From Aradus depressus (taxonomy: Eukaryota; Arthropoda; Insecta; Hemiptera; Aradidae): DNA of 64,000 nt. Numbering within the stretch: the stretch's first letter is position 1; every line of letters begins with the position of its first letter. Below are positions 11,018 through 24,068 of this stretch, in pieces. Position numbers and translations under genes: made by a program. Where the stretch lies: positions 1,334,501-1,398,500 of the forward strand of contig OY759227.1 of assembly GCA_963662175.1 (NCBI GenBank), given 5' to 3'. Below the pieces are notes generated by a model. It ran no database searches, was not told the DNA's origin, and worked only from the letters and a program-made list of their open reading frames with translations.

Positions 11018-11697
11018 TTACGCTACGGGATCTGCTGCGGTTTCTCCGATCGACTCCGAGCTTGGAAATTTCCTTTTCGAGTAGCTGAATTCGGTGTTGC
11101 AATTCACCAACCTCAGGAACCTGGGTGGTTTCTGTGAGACCGATGAAACCTGTGAACTCATTTCAAAAATCTTATCGCCAATTTCCGCTAATTTGTCAAT
11201 ATTTTCCTCCGAAATAACTAAAATGCTTTTAAAATGAGTCGGAAGTTTGTCAAACCACAGGGTTTTTAACATCATGTCTGTGACATTCTGACCCGAAAGA
11301 CTTTTCATTTTACGGAATAGTTGGCCTGGGCTTTAAATCTCCTACGACCAATTCGTTTATTAAACGTTTCAGTTGCCGTTCTTCGCTCTCCTTAAACACG
11401 TTGAGAAGACGTTCTTTCACCTTTGAATACTTATTTTCGTCAGTAGACGAAATTAAATCATAGATGTTTTCAACCGTGCGTAAATCAGATTGCGCAATCA
11501 GGTAGTTGAACAAGGTTGGTTCCTGCGTGATTCTGGCCAATCGAAATTGCGCTTCGGCCTGGCAGAACCAGATATCAGGTTTTTTCCGCCCAAAATAGGG
11601 GTAATTTGACGCTGACCGCATCGACCGAAGATCCTGCCAGAAGTTGAACGTCCATTCTGTCCTGCATACTTACTGTAGTTTCCAGTCCCGGACAAAC
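11018..11697 (-). pseudogene. Gypsy gag (capsid), frameshifted
   Basis: The conserved capsid pattern is present: DIWFCQAEAQFRLARI, FNYLIAQSDLRTVENIYDLI, KYSKVKERLLNVF and SEERQLKRLI. It is followed in another frame by LWFDKLPTHFKSILV. A CFYHFRFG...C...C motif, typical of the gag tail in this lineage, lies just downstream (about 10930-10980). At least two frameshifts separate the parts. Confidence 0.8.
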
Positions 11698-11742
11698 AAA
11701 AAAAACTGTTTAAATGATCACTCGCGATCACAAAATAAATCA

Positions 11743-11758
11743 CGTCGGGGTCACCAAT
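11743..11758 (-). promoter_or_regulatory. Gypsy primer-binding site
   Basis: The minus strand reads ATTGGTGACCCCGAC directly inside the LTR edge. TGGTGACCCCGACGTGA is the usual primer-binding stretch of many insect gypsy elements, which places the start of the internal region here. Confidence 0.6.
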
Positions 11759-11936
11759 TGTTGATTATTTTATACCAATATATAATATGTATGTTTATGC
11801 CAATATAAAAGAAATAATTTTTATTTCATTAAAATTATATTCTTTTTCAAACCCAACACCTCTAAACTACCTACTAATTAATTATTAAATCTCACATGGT
11901 CTTTTTTGTTAAAAATTCAAGCCACTGCCTCCTACA
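11759..11936 (-). repeat. Candidate gypsy 5' LTR
   Basis: The stretch begins TG next to the primer-binding site and could end in CA at 11935-11936, immediately before satellite sequence (GAACTACCAAAC). The length of 178 bp is short but possible. The second LTR is not in the window, so the outer boundary is unproved. Confidence 0.4.
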
Positions 11937-14658
11937 GAACTACCAAACTACATTCATGTATCAAAATGCATTACTCCAGAATAAAAGAAATAGGTGCTGG
12001 ACTTATGGGAGACTGTTTATGCCAGTAACGGCAGCTATTTCAGAAAGTCAGTAAACAGAACTTCAGATTTGCGCTGACGGCTTCAATATCTTCAATTTGG
12101 AATACATCTTGTCTTCTTAATATAATAATAACTGGAGTATATCTCGAATTTTAAGTATATTTCTTCTGTTTGGGCTACCAAACTACATTCATATATCAAT
12201 ATGCATTACTCCAGAATAAAACAAAGAGGTGTTAGAGCTTATGGGAGAATGTTATTGCCACTAACGGCAGATAATTCAGAAAGTCAGTAAACAGAACTTC
12301 AGATTTGCGCTAAGGGTTCAATATCTTCAATATGTAATACTACTTTTCCTCTAAGAATAATAATATCTGGAGTCTATCTCGAACTTTAAGTATATTTGTT
12401 CTGTTTGGACTACCAAACTACTTGCATATATCAATGCGCAGTCAGCTGTCAGCTGCTTCAAAATGTCAGTGAACCTAATTTCAGATTTGCGATCAGGCTT
12501 CAATTTGGAATAACCTTTATCTACTTAGAGTAATAATATCTGGAGTCTATCCCGTACTTTATGAATAATTTTTTTCTTGGACTACCAAACTACATTCATA
12601 TAGTCAGAAAGTTAGTGAAGCGAACTTCAGCTTTGAGCTGAGGACTTTAATACCTCTAATTTGGAATACAACTGGTCTTTTTAGAATAATATTATCTCGA
12701 GTCTATTTGGAACTTTATGTATAATTGGTCTGTTTGGACCACCAAACTACATTCATCATATATCAAATTGCATTGCTCCAGAATAAAACAAAAAGGTGCT
12801 AAAGCTCATGGGACACTGTTATTGCCAGTAACGACTGATATTTCAAAAAGTCAGTGAACCGAACTTCAGATTTCCTCTGAGGGCATCAATACCTTCAATT
12901 TGGAATACAACTTGTCTACTTAGAGTAATAATATCTGGATTCTATCCCGTACTTTATGTATATTTTTTTTTTTGATTACCAAACTACATTCATATAGGCA
13001 GAAAGTTAGTGAACCGAACTTCAGATTTAAGGTGAGGACTTAATACCTCTAGTTTGGAATACAACTTCTCTTCTTAGAATAATAATATCTCGAGTCTATT
13101 TGGAACTTTATGTATATTTGTTCTGTTCGGACTACCCAACTACATTCATAATATATCAAATTGCATTGCTCCAGAATAAAACAAAAAGGTGCTAAAGCTC
13201 ATGGGACACTGTTATTGCCAGTAACGACTGATATTTCAAAAAGTCAGTGAACCGAACTTCAGATTTCCTCTGAGGGCATCAATACCTTCAATTTGGAATA
13301 CAACTTGTCTACTTAGAGTAATAATATCTGGATTCTATCCCGTACTTTATGTATATTTTTTTTTTTGATTACCAAACTACATTCATATAGGCAGAAAGTT
13401 AGTGAACCGAACTTCAGATTTAAGGTGAGGACTTAATACCTCTAGTTTGGAATACAACTTCTCTTCTTAGAATAATAATATCTCGAGTCTATTTGGAACT
13501 TTATGTATATTTGTTCTGTTCGGACTACCCAACTACATTCATAATATATCAAATTGCATTGCTCCAGAATAAAACAAAGAGGTGCTACAGCTCAAGGGAG
13601 GTCCTCTCTGTTTGGACTACCAAACTACATTCATATATCAATGCGCAGTCAGCTGTCAGCTGCTTCAAAATGTCAGTGAACCGAATTTCAGATTTGCGAT
13701 CAGGCTTCAATTTGGAATAACCTTTATCTTCTTAGAATAATAATATCTCGTTCAAAATGCATTCCAATCTACTTAGAGTAATAATATCTGGATTCTATCC
13801 CGTACTTTATGTATATATTTTTTTTTTGACTACCAAACTACATTCTATAGGCAGAAAGTTAGTGAACCGAACTCCAGATTTGAGCTGAGGGCTTCAATAC
13901 CTTCAATTTGGAATACAACTTGTTTTCTTAGAATAACAATATCGGGGGTCTATCTCGAACTTTAAGTATATTTGTTCTGTTTGGACTACCAAACTATATT
14001 CATAATATATCAAATTGCATTATTCAGAATAAAACAAAGAGGTGCTACAGCTCATGGGAGACATTTATTGCCAGTACCGTAAGCTATTTCAGAAAGTCAG
14101 TGAACCGAACTTCAGATTTGCGCTGAGGGCTTCAATACCTCCATTTTGGAATACAACTTCTCTTCTTAGAATATTAATATCGGGAGTCTATCTCGAATTT
14201 TAAGTATATTTCTTCTTTTTGGACTATCAAACTACATACATATATCAGTAGCTCATGGGAGACTGTTATTGCCAGTACCGTCAGCTATTCCAGAAATTCA
14301 ATGAATTGAACTGCAGATTTGCGATGAGGGCTTCTATACTTTCAATTTCGAATACAACTTGTCTACTTAGAGTAATATTATCTGAAATCTATCCCGTACT
14401 TTAGGTATATATATTTTTTTTTTTTACTACCAAACTACATTCATATAGTCAGCAAGTTAGTGAACGGAACTTCAGATTTAAGGTGAGGACTTAATACCTC
14501 TAGTTTGGAATACAACTTCTCTTCTTAGAATAATAATATCTCGAGTCTATTTGGAACTTTATGTATATTTGTTCTGTTCGGACTACCCAACTACATTCAT
14601 AATATATCAAATTGCATTGCTCCAGAATAAAACAAAGAGGTGCTACAGCTCAAGGGAG
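11937..14658. repeat. Satellite array, left block
   Basis: The block consists of tandem, diverged units of about 235 bp. Landmarks are CTACCAAACTACATTCAT, GCATTACTCCAGAATAAAAC, GCTCATGGGAGACTGTTAT, AGTCAGTGAACCGAACTTC and AATACAACTTGTCTTCTTAG. A 393-bp higher-order unit is repeated almost exactly (12761-13153, 13154-13546), and its tail recurs at about 14430-14658. Short open frames here are by-products of the repeat. The same family occurs at 33935-34121, 43785-45384 and 47660-48290. Confidence 0.88.
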
Positions 14659-15013
14659 GTCCTCTCGTGAAGATAGAGGCAGCGTCTGCGAATGTGGACT
14701 AGGGGTTCTTTCTTTTCTAACCAACATACAACAGCAGGTGAGGACCAAAGGGTGCGGGGAGCCTCTATTGGGACGGCGGCTTTCGAGTATTCGAAGCTCG
14801 TACACCATCTAAAACCCTTGCATAGACCCATTGACGGTCCTCACGCCAAGGCGATCTGCCGCCTTAAATGCAGTACCCGTAACAGTACACTGCGCGCATC
14901 ACGTACAGTACACATAACAACACAATACGTACACCGGAACACATACAGTACACACACCAACTCTGGCGGGAGTACAAACGCCAACCGTGGTCTTCGCCAC
15001 CTCAAAAAAGAAT

Positions 15014-16731
15014 ATGAGTAGTTCAAATAAAGAGGCAAAAGTTACGGTGCAGGGGTTCGGATCCCCAGTACCGGCGGTCGGGAGTGAGCGAGCGGGCTCC
15101 CGGTCGTCGTCATCTAGCGACCGCAGGACTACGGAGGTAGGCAACCTAGCCTCCGTGGAACCAAAAGCGTCAGGAAGTCCCGCACGGAAGTCGGGAAGAC
15201 ACAGAAAGGCCAGCCTTGGAAACAGCCTAGTCCCCGGCGATCCGGACATGGGAACGTTGGATGACGTTGAGGGGACGGGGGAAGAGCGTAGACAAAGCGC
15301 CTTTAAGCCGGCTCCAACCCTTGCAAGGTCGCCACCACCGCCGGAGCGCTCAGTCAGCGCCCCGAACGTAAGAGTGGGCGACACAACTGCGAGAGGAAGG
15401 AACGTCTCGGGGAATAACAACGAGGAACGCTTCTTCACCCCAATGGATCACACTCGGAAGGAGGCGGGGAGCTCAGACACCCTCACTCCCACGACAGCAA
15501 TTCCGAGAGAGCAAAGGCTCAGGAAGAAGAGGAAGGCGTCCCCGGAAAACTCACCAGAGCAAATTGCGGTTAAGGAGGAAGTGGGAGAAATCGTGTCTCA
15601 CCTCAACAATGTACTGCAAAATAAAACGCTTACAAACAGGACCAGAGTCGAAATCAAAGATGTGGTCATGCGGTTGGGATTATAATGGGCCAAATTGGCA
15701 AGTCCGAAACCATCAATAGCCTAGATGAGAGGCTCTCCAAAAGGGAGGATGAAAGAGTAGTAAAGGAGCGGGAGCCCGCAAGGAGCCCCCCAAGGCTCCC
15801 ACCACCTGTACAGCACCCCAGTCCACTCCACCTTCGTGCCCAATGGAGCAGGAGCAGCTAAAGCAGACTCCGCCTGGACGGAAGTGGTAGGCAAGAAAAA
15901 GAAGAGGGAGCAGAAGATCCAGGTTGGAACCTCTACCGCCCCACCCCAACAGGCAGTCCGGCCAGCAAAGAAGGGCAAAACCAAACGAAATATACTGGAA
16001 AAGTTGAAGGCTGCTCCAGAGAACCCCCCCAGGGAGCAGCGCTATGTTGCCGTGGTGACCCCCAGGGAGGGTCACACGGACGAAGCATACAATAAGTTGA
16101 CTCCAAAAGAAATAGGGGTCAACATCCTATCCAGCAGGGTAGCCAGGAGGGGGGGGGGGGATCCTCCTGGAGGTCACAACTGCAGCAGAACTGCAGGCGC
16201 TGGCCGGGTACTCACAGAGGCAGGACTGGGTGTGGAGGTGTTGGGAAGGAGAAGACCCCGCCTTCAAATTCGCTTTGTCCCTGCAGAGTGGACACCCGAG
16301 TAGTTTGGGGAGAGGTTCGGGAAGCAATATCCTGACCTGGAACCCCCCAAATTGCTATACAAGAAAGGACCACGAGGCCAGCCGCACGTTCACTGGGTGA
16401 CCGAGGTGAACCCGATCACCAGGACTGCCCTGCTTAAGGCGGGAAGGGTCACGGTGGGCTGGCACTCCTGCCGAGTAGGGGCTGCCTGGACGTCACGAGG
16501 TGCAGGTGTCTGGGATTAGGTCATCCGGAGAAGGGCTGCACCAAACCGATGGCGTGTGCATGGTGCGCAGCCATAGGGCACGATAGAGCTGCCTGCCCCA
16601 GAAAGGGTAACCCCCCAAAGTGTAAAAACTGCGGGGGGAAAGCCCGCCCTCACGGAGCGGACAGTGAAGAGTGCCCAGCCTATATAAAGGCCCTGGAGGC
16701 GCTGGTCTCCTGGACCGACTATGGCGCATAG
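15014..16731 (+). pseudogene. R1-like LINE ORF1 (gag-like), frameshifted
   Basis: This is the nucleic-acid-binding ORF1 protein of the LINE. I use the ATG at 15014 because the preceding codons are upstream of any good start. The N-terminal part (15014-15685) is Ser/Pro/Arg-rich and low in structure. The middle is spread over two frames. The C-terminus (about 16498-16700) carries CCHC zinc knuckles: a degenerate CRCLGLGHPEKGC, then CAWCAAIGHDRAAC and CKNCGGKARPHGADSEEC. The end overlaps ORF2 by 11 nt (ATGGCGCATAG, 16721-16731), a layout common in R1-clade elements. Frameshifts near 15670 and between 16300 and 16500 make it non-functional. Confidence 0.8.
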
Positions 16732-19206
16732 GAGTGTCGGAGACCTGCGCCTGTGGCAGCATAACATGCACAGGCGCAGAATCGTGGCAGACGAACTGCG
16801 CACCCTGATCCCCGAAGGGGACGTTTCAATCCTGGCCCTCCAGGAGCCCTACTGTGTTAGAGGCGTTGTGGCTGGCCTAGGCATGGGCTACAAGGTAATG
16901 ACCGGAGCGAAGGACAACGATCGTTGTCACTAGCCCGCAAGTGGATGTGATGGTTCTACAGCACATGTCCACTAGTCATTTTGTTGTGGCCTATGTCAGG
17001 TCGGCGAACATATGTTGTAATGTGATCAGCGGATACTTCCCTCCGTCTGAGCACATAGAGCGACAGTTGGGCCACCTGGACGGAGTCTTGGATGCCCTGG
17101 CTGGGAGTAATGTGGTGATATTGGCGGACTCCAACTCCTGGTCGGTCGCCTGGTGTCGAGCGGGCTATACCGAGCAGTTGGCGGGTGGAGTGTGCGGGAG
17201 CTCACGTCCAGTGACCATATGGTGCTGCTTTCCGACGCTCGCCGGCCGGCGGCCAGGTCTAGGGATCCGCGGTTTGCGACCCGCAAACCAATAACCGAGG
17301 CCTTTGTGACGTCGGTGGCATCCTTCTCCTGCGATGCAGAATGGGAGGGCCTCAACTCAGATCGACCTGATTGAGGAGGGCGTAGGCCAGCTCAGCAATA
17401 TAATGCTGAGTGCAGCAGACGGCACCATCCCCAAGAGGGTCAGTCCCATGTTCCATGGTGGAACGAGGCCCTCACCCTCGCCAAGAGGGATGTTAATCGT
17501 TGCAGGAGAAGATATCAGAGGTGCCGAGACCCCCTGCTGTGTTTGATGCGGAGGGAAGAGTTTAGGCACCAGGACAGGGCTTATGGGAAGCTGGTTCAGT
17601 CAGCGAAGAGAGCGAGCTGGCGTAAGTTCGTGGAGGACGAGAGCCAGAGCAATCCTTGGGGGATACCCTACCGGGTGGCTGTCGGCAGGCTCAGGGCGGT
17701 CATTCCGATGGCTGCAATCAGGGTCGGGGACGTATACGCCACGACCCTGGAAGAGGCCGGAGGGATGTACCTGAGGGAGGCCTTCCCGGCGCACAACCCG
17801 GACGAGGATACCCCCGCGCAAGCAGCGGTAAGGTTAGCATCCCGCGCCTTGCCCGACACAGAAGATGCACTTGTTTCGGACAGCATAGACCTCGACCAAG
17901 TGATCGGGAGGCAGAAAAATGGCGGGGCCCCTGGGGAAGACCTCATTGACGCCGCCATGATTATTGAGCGGGACCTGTTGTATTTGTACAACAACTGCCT
18001 TAGGTTGGGCCACTTTCCTAGGGCTTGGAAACGAGCCATAGTGGGCACGTTTGCCAAGGCTGGGGATGGGGACCCAACCCGGGCGGGCAGTTTCAGACCA
18101 ATCAGCCTGTTGCCTATTTTTGGTAAGGTGCTGGAGGCCCTCGTCCTCCTTACTGTACGGGACCGGGTATATGCCTCTGTGTCCCAGCGACAGTTTGGCT
18201 GTTCCAGGGGTCGTTCCACGGAGGATGCACTGCGAGCGCTGAGGGCGGATGTGGAGCAGCGCAGGGACAAATATGCTCTCTGTGTCTTCTTCGACATAGC
18301 CGCAGAGTTCGACTGCGCCTGGTGGCCGGCCATACTGACGAAGCTACAAGAAATGGGAACGCCGAGGAATATATTCGGACTAATCGCGAGCTTTCTGAGC
18401 GACAGATCAGCGACCATAAGCAATCTGTACTCATGCTCATCAGTGGACATCACAAGAGGCTGCCCACAAGGGTCGATCCTAGGACCGGCTCTGTGGAACA
18501 TACTCTTTGACGGATTGCTCCGTGAACTCGAGGCTTGTGGATATAAGGCAATAGCTTATGTCGACGACCTAGTGGTCATGGTGCACGCAGATAGCCGAGC
18601 CGCTCTAACCCGACAAGCCCAGGCTGCCATCGACTATATATGCAAGTGGTGCACCAGCAACAAGCTCTGGCTCTCACCAAGCAAGACCCAGGCCTTGCTT
18701 ATGAGAGGGAGAGTGGACGCGCGCCATTCACTTTTGGTCAGGATCCAGGGGATGCGCATTGAGAGCCCGGAGGCCGTAACGTACCTAGGGGTGAGGCTGG
18801 GACGGGGTCTCAATGTGACTCCACACGTTGTTGGCATCAAGGATAGGACCAATGCCACCTTCAACGCTCTGAGCTGCTTAGCCAGGGCTACCTGAGGCCT
18901 CGGCTATCCTGCGTATAGAGCAATCTACACGGGGGTTTTCGAGGCAGTTGCAAGGTACGCATCTGCTGGGAGGTGACAACGCCCCACTAAGCAGCGACGC
19001 AGAATACTTCTGCAGGCCCAGCGATCCGCACTGCTGCGAGTGACGAGGGCCTATTGCACCGTCTCTACGGCGGCGCTGCAGGTGCTGGCCGCGGCCCCGC
19101 CCATTGACTTGGTCTTGGACAGAGCCGTTGCCTCGTACTATTGCAGACGCAATCTGCCTCTGGGACAGGATGTGGATGGGCCCATGAGCGCGGCATTGGC
19201 GGCGGA
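16721..19206 (+). pseudogene. R1-like LINE ORF2, endonuclease and RT part
   Basis: The apurinic-type endonuclease starts at 16721 (LWQHNMHRRRIVADEL, ILALQEPYC) and continues in other frames (VVILADSNSW, then LTSSDHMVLL). Part of it, between about 17150 and 17190, is missing. The RT is largely open from 17543 to 18895: FRPISLLPIFGKVLEAL, FFDIAAEFDCAWWP (motif A), GCPQGSILGPALWNI (B), AYVDDLVVM (C) and YLGVRLG. A stop follows at 18893, and the post-RT region (ALQVLAAAPPIDLVLDRA) resumes near 19040. The Polinton interrupts it right after GGCGGA. Confidence 0.88.
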
Positions 19207-19536
19207 AGTAGGGTATTTCTGTCTACATCTCCATCAGTTAAAGGGGCCTAAGTTTTGATGCAGAAGTGCCAAGGCTTAAAGGGACCATAGTAGGTCAGGT
19301 TTTAAAGGGAGGGTCACCCTGGGACTCGCGGTTTAAAAGTCTAGTGGTCTGGTGTGTGAAATGATTGTCAGATGTAATTTATTTTGGTATCTCAAAAAAA
19401 TCGCTAGCGTCTGAGAGGTCATTCAACCTTGTATGTAAACAGACGTCATTCAACCTTCAGTGAGTGTGTCAAATGTTGAAGAGGTCATTCAACCTTGTAT
19501 GTAAACAGACGACGAGAGGTCATTCTACCTTCAGTG
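19207..19536. repeat. Polinton copy 2 left terminal inverted repeat
   Basis: This repeat matches the reverse complement of 32671-33198 apart from the number of internal sub-repeats. It has about one and a half units of the 120-bp sub-repeat, while the right repeat has three. The outer end is exact and the inner end approximate. Confidence 0.88.
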
Positions 19537-19680
19537 AATCATCAATCCCGTCGACCTTGGTCTAGACCACACCAAGATTTGCATATCATAATATTCAGTG
19601 AGGTAGGAAGTCAATGAAAAAAATATATAGAAAAAAATATAAAAAAATTTATTTGGAAATTAATTATAATTTGTGCACAG

Positions 19681-20142
19681 TCACCCCCAAAATTCATCCT
19701 CTTCGTCAGCATGAGGGTCGCCATAATAATATTTTGGGGGCTCGAAGTCGGGGTTTTCTTTATAACAGAAAAAAAAAAAGAAGAATAAACACAAAAATTA
19801 AAATTAAATTTATGTGTGTTAATGGATATATTTAAGATCATACTTGAAATTTATGTTCTCCTCTCCTCCTACCCTGCCCTCATATGTGAGGGAAAACCCG
19901 TACTCGGGCGACTCCCAGAAAATGATGTCATCTATGACATCATTATATTTTTCTGGGAGTCGCATCTCCCAAGTGTTTCCCCTCACTATGAGGACAACGT
20001 TGTTTATTTTTTTCATAGATGAGAAGCATTTGATGGGGAATGCTTCTCCTAGAGGGAGTTCCGCCACCTCCCTGACGTAGGGGACGGGCACACCTTGAAG
20101 CCTCCTCAAGAAGGCTTGATGGCGGCGGCATAACTGGAACAA
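19681..20142 (-). pseudogene. Small Polinton protein, copy 2 (two exons)
   Basis: Exon 1 is 20142-19844 (about 100 codons) with PYVREVAELPLGEAFPIK, MRLPEKYNDVIDDI and EYGFSLTYEG. A candidate intron of 84 nt (19843-19760, GTATGA donor) leads in phase to exon 2 (19759-19681), which encodes an acidic tail ending DEEDEFWG. In this copy the acceptor reads AA where copy 1 has AG, so splicing may be lost. The start is uncertain: CCAG precedes TTATGCC at about 20127, so another exon may lie upstream. It is related in pattern to the gene at 31886-32305. The function is unknown. Confidence 0.55.
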
Positions 20143-20318
20143 TAAACAGAAAAAAAATTAGTGAATTATTCTCAGCACCCTCAATCATGTGGACAGTTCT
20201 GAAACAAAAAAAATGTGGACCTCCGATGGCAAAGGAAATTTAGGGGTCAGAATGAACTTTACACATTTTCTTCATCATATGTATCTGCATATCATTTTTA
20301 TACAATCTTGAAATTCTT

Positions 20319-23300
20319 CTAGTGATTCGGGGTCCACTCAGTAGATAATTCACAAGATGATAATTCTCGAGTTAGAGGGGGAAAATTGAATTAGTTTAAA
20401 AAATGACCATGTGCATGAGTAGATATGCCATCTTCAAGAATGTGTCGCTTGTCATCAAATGGATTTAGTGCCAATTTATTTTGATCGATGGTGTACAGTA
20501 TATGCTTGTATGATCTTATACTTCTCATGGATGTAAACATTAATGTAGAATCAAATAGTGTCCTTTCATAATCTTCCAAAGAAATAAAATGTCTCAGTGA
20601 AGCACGTGACACATCTTTTGCTTTTTTTACTATTTTCTTGAAGGCAATGGAAAATGCATACACCTTTGCTCGTAATGAAATAAACTTTTCTATAACTTCT
20701 CCATATACTTCATCCTTGAATTTTCCAATTACCTGCTTATTAATGAGTGAAAATAGCACATGGTCTGGAGGATAATTGGACGTGTCGAAATAATCCAGCA
20801 TTGAATGCATATCTGTGTAGAGGTCTTGTGTTATCACATGATAGATGAGAGAGTCAGTATCACAATACATTAATTTTAATCTTTCCTTCCCGTATCTAGG
20901 CAACATTAAATCATAATGAAATCTGTACATGAGTTCCTTGGACAAATCGAGTACACACATACCCACATAAATCGGCTTATTAAAGTATATTTTTGTCTTG
21001 GCCATTACAACCGCTGCTAGTTCCTCGTCATAGATAATTCTCTCAAGAAAATTGGCTTTTACTATTAGTCTCATCATTTGTCTTGCACTCTTGACTAGCT
21101 GTATACTCTGTCGATTTCGTACATTGTCCATTGTTTTCCCGAATATGGAGTTATTCATGAGTTTGAGGAAATCTTTTTCGAAATCATTTTGTGCATTTTG
21201 TCTAAGTTGATTATTAAGATCTATATAGGACCGCAGCCAGGGTGATTGCTTGAAACTGATTGCCCTATGGATTTTTCCAATCTCGAATCCATGCTGTAGA
21301 ACCTGTTTCAGAGCTACATAGTGTACCACATATCGTTCCCTTGAATTAAAATGAGGAATTAATTTTTTAACCTTGACACTTGGGGGAGGAATCGTCTCTG
21401 CCAAAAAAGAGTAAATCGTCATGCGTCTCGTGAAGTTTTGCCGGGTACTTCACGTCCATCTCAAATTCATAGCATGTACCATCGTCTTCTCGTAAATTGA
21501 GAATGTCAACCTCTTCCGTTCTTTCCACCCATTGAAAATCGCCATATGGTAAATATTTGCTCATGGCATATCCGTATAGATTGTTAACATCAAGATAAGT
21601 GATGTATGATGATTCTTTTTGTGAATCATAATTTTTCATGTATTTATTGTTTGCTGTAGCATATCGATGTGATGCTTGACATATCCCCCCTCTTTACCTT
21701 TCTCGAAAAACATTATCATATCATAATCCTGTAGTAGTGTTAGCTTAGTCTTTGTGTATCGTAATATAGCATCAAAGAAGAGTCCTGGTGTCGTATAGTA
21801 GTGGGTTGCATCAACTTCATAGTTTGTCATAGTCATATTTCGAAATGATTCAAATGTATCCGATACAATTAAAACATCTGATTTTAAATAGATATCGCTG
21901 AACATGCCGAACGTAGTGCATTGAAATGTTTTCCAGACGGTCTGAGCATGTGCATAGTCTTCCACATCAATATGTGATTGTGTTAACGAATTGAAAAATG
22001 CTTCCTTTGGTGGCAATTGAGTTTCATCCAGTTTTACCATAGAATCTACATAATCATACGGAAACACACCTTTTCGGGTCATGAGAGACATATGCTCACT
22101 CGGAAAGAAACGTGATGTTTCCAAAAATGCATCAGATGGTAAATTTCGAGCAAGCTGATCCAAGCTAGAGGCCATAAAACGAAAAGAATCAATAAACCTC
22201 ATCCAAATGTTGTCAATCTTAACTGAAAATGATATAAACTTTTCCTGAGTGTGTGGTATAATTGTAACTCTCCCACATTATTTATTACTCAGCTAATTAC
22301 AAATAAAAAAAAAAAAATATAAGTCTAATTATATATTTTGAATCATAGTTTGTGAGATTGTGAAAAATAATTGGAATACATTTAGGAATACAACATATCA
22401 AATTACAACTATTGCATACTGCACCTCTGTAATCCCCAGTGAGATGACAATGATGACGTACTTTACAATTCGACTCGGTGAATTCATTATCACAGAGGTA
22501 ACATGTAGTTGCTAAATCCCACTGGGTTTCTTGATCAGAATTCATATTAATATCCACGGGGTTATCATTGTAGACAGCTGATATAGCTTTACTCAATTGG
22601 ATGATGTGTTCTATAAAAACTCCGGCTGCATCAGGTCCTCTATACAAACACGGAGCTGTAGAGATAGGTGGAAGGCCAGAAGAACTTTTCACATGTGTAC
22701 AAAACGACATGGGAATATGTTCTTGAACAGGAGTAGTAAATAATGACTCAGATGATGGACGACATCCTGCAATAGGTTCCAAGATAGATTCAAAATCTGC
22801 ATAAATAACGTAGGGAACTCTGTGATGACGCTCAACAGTTGTAAATGTCATTATCGGATCAGATGGTAATTCAACTCGTACAGTCTTCTGATCTTTACAA
22901 TACATTTTATGCATCTCCAGCATGTGAGATTCACCACTTCTTTCTTCAAAAGTTATGAAGCATCTTTTACAGATGTAAAATTTTCGTCGAGAAGATTTTC
23001 GTAATTGACGACCCACCAACCGATTAAAGTTTTTTATGTAGACGTAGTGTTGTTTATTTTCATTGTCCAAAAGGAGGATGTCCCGGTGATCTGATTTTTC
23101 TCCTGCTGCAACTTTAAGAGGGTATATTTTCTCATTCTCATCAACTCCAAATACATTTATAGACATATTGTTGACTTTTTCAAATTTTGAAATATCCGTT
23201 AGAACGACTGGAAACGAAACACATGAAAAATCATATAAACTAAATAGATCAGTAAATTCCTGTGGGCGATTATAATTCAATGTCACAAATTTTGCTAAGA

Positions 23301-24040
23301 TTGAATATGCAAAACATTTCTCGTCATTATTTCGAACATTTACACAGGCCTTTTTATTTTCAAGACTAGCTGGCAATGGTATGTATGTAGAAGCACGTAG
23401 TGGATCATATCTATTCCCCCGTAGACGAATTCCGTCTACGGCTAATATTTTCCACCCACTTCCTTTCAATGCACTATTTTCCATCTCCGAGTGTATTTTT
23501 TCAAATGCATTGTCAAAGAATGTTTCACGATTTGTTGCTCGAAAAACTGGTTTATTCATAGTCTTAAAGGCTCGATCTGTCCTCTCACCAAGAGCATTTT
23601 CAAATAAACATTCAACCATTAAATTAATTTTTATTGCAGATTTCATTTTTAGTATGTTGGACACTTTGTGTATTAATTTTGGTTTCACATCCAGTAAGAA
23701 ACACGTCAAATCATTGCATTTGTTTGAGCGAATAAAATAGGATTCCAAACGACTAGCAAAGGCACTTTCATATTGTACAATATTATCAGAAGGCACCAGA
23801 GCTAATAATGCGTCCTTGGTCGGTTCCTTTGAGGATGAATATTCCCCATGACATACTGATTCATGTCGTTGTCCGTGATAATCGTTTTCAAACCGTCCTC
23901 CGCAAGATGAACATACAAATATTTTTTTCCTTGGTGGTTCTACATCCAATATCTCGTCGATATTTCTCTTACAGTTGAACTGATGAACAACGTTTTTTCC
24001 AAGATGGAAAAATGGTGTCACACTTTGTACACTTGAACAT
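20319..24040 (-). pseudogene. Polinton DNA polymerase B, copy 2
   Basis: This is a protein-primed-type family B polymerase of about 1,220 codons, better kept than copy 1. From N- to C-terminus it shows a CTKCDTIF zinc cluster at the ATG (24040), FVCSSCGGRF, exonuclease motifs YADFESIL (about 22790), FHNLTNYDSK and YLKSD, and a Cys/His cluster (CYLCDNEF, HHCHLTGDYRG). The palm follows: YLDVNNLYGYAMS, LMNNSIFGKTMDNVRNRQ, YCDTDSLIY and LRAKVYAF. Breaks are a frameshift near 23995, a gap with stops at about 22205-22320, shifts near 21640 and 21400, and a TAA at 20391-20393 shortly before the likely original stop at 20319-20321. Confidence 0.93.
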
Positions 24041-24068
24041 GTTGTAATAGTCCAAGGAGGAGTCTGCC

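Larger units (their letters stand above)
9282..11936 (-). mobile_element. Ty3/gypsy retrotransposon, interrupted
   Basis: Gag, protease and RT read on the minus strand from about 11700 to 9282, where Polinton copy 1 cuts the RNase H region. The rest of the element should lie beyond the left edge of the window. The 5' side shows a primer-binding-like stretch and a candidate LTR. Frames are shifted several times, so the copy is dead. Confidence 0.85.

Noticed and set aside
13493..13720. Coding frame in satellite (and others at 44231, 44503, 44654)
   Set aside because: Frames follow the satellite unit and change with its indels, with no constraint visible.
11937..14658. CRISPR-like array
   Set aside because: Units are about 235 bp, diverged and AT-rich with no short direct repeats or unique spacers. 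It is a eukaryotic satellite.
14899..15438. 179-codon minus-strand open frame
   Set aside because: It lies opposite LINE ORF1. It has low-complexity composition and no motif.
17668..18501. 277-codon minus-strand open frame
   Set aside because: It lies opposite the R1-like LINE RT, which has all RT motifs. It is a shadow frame of GC-rich coding DNA.
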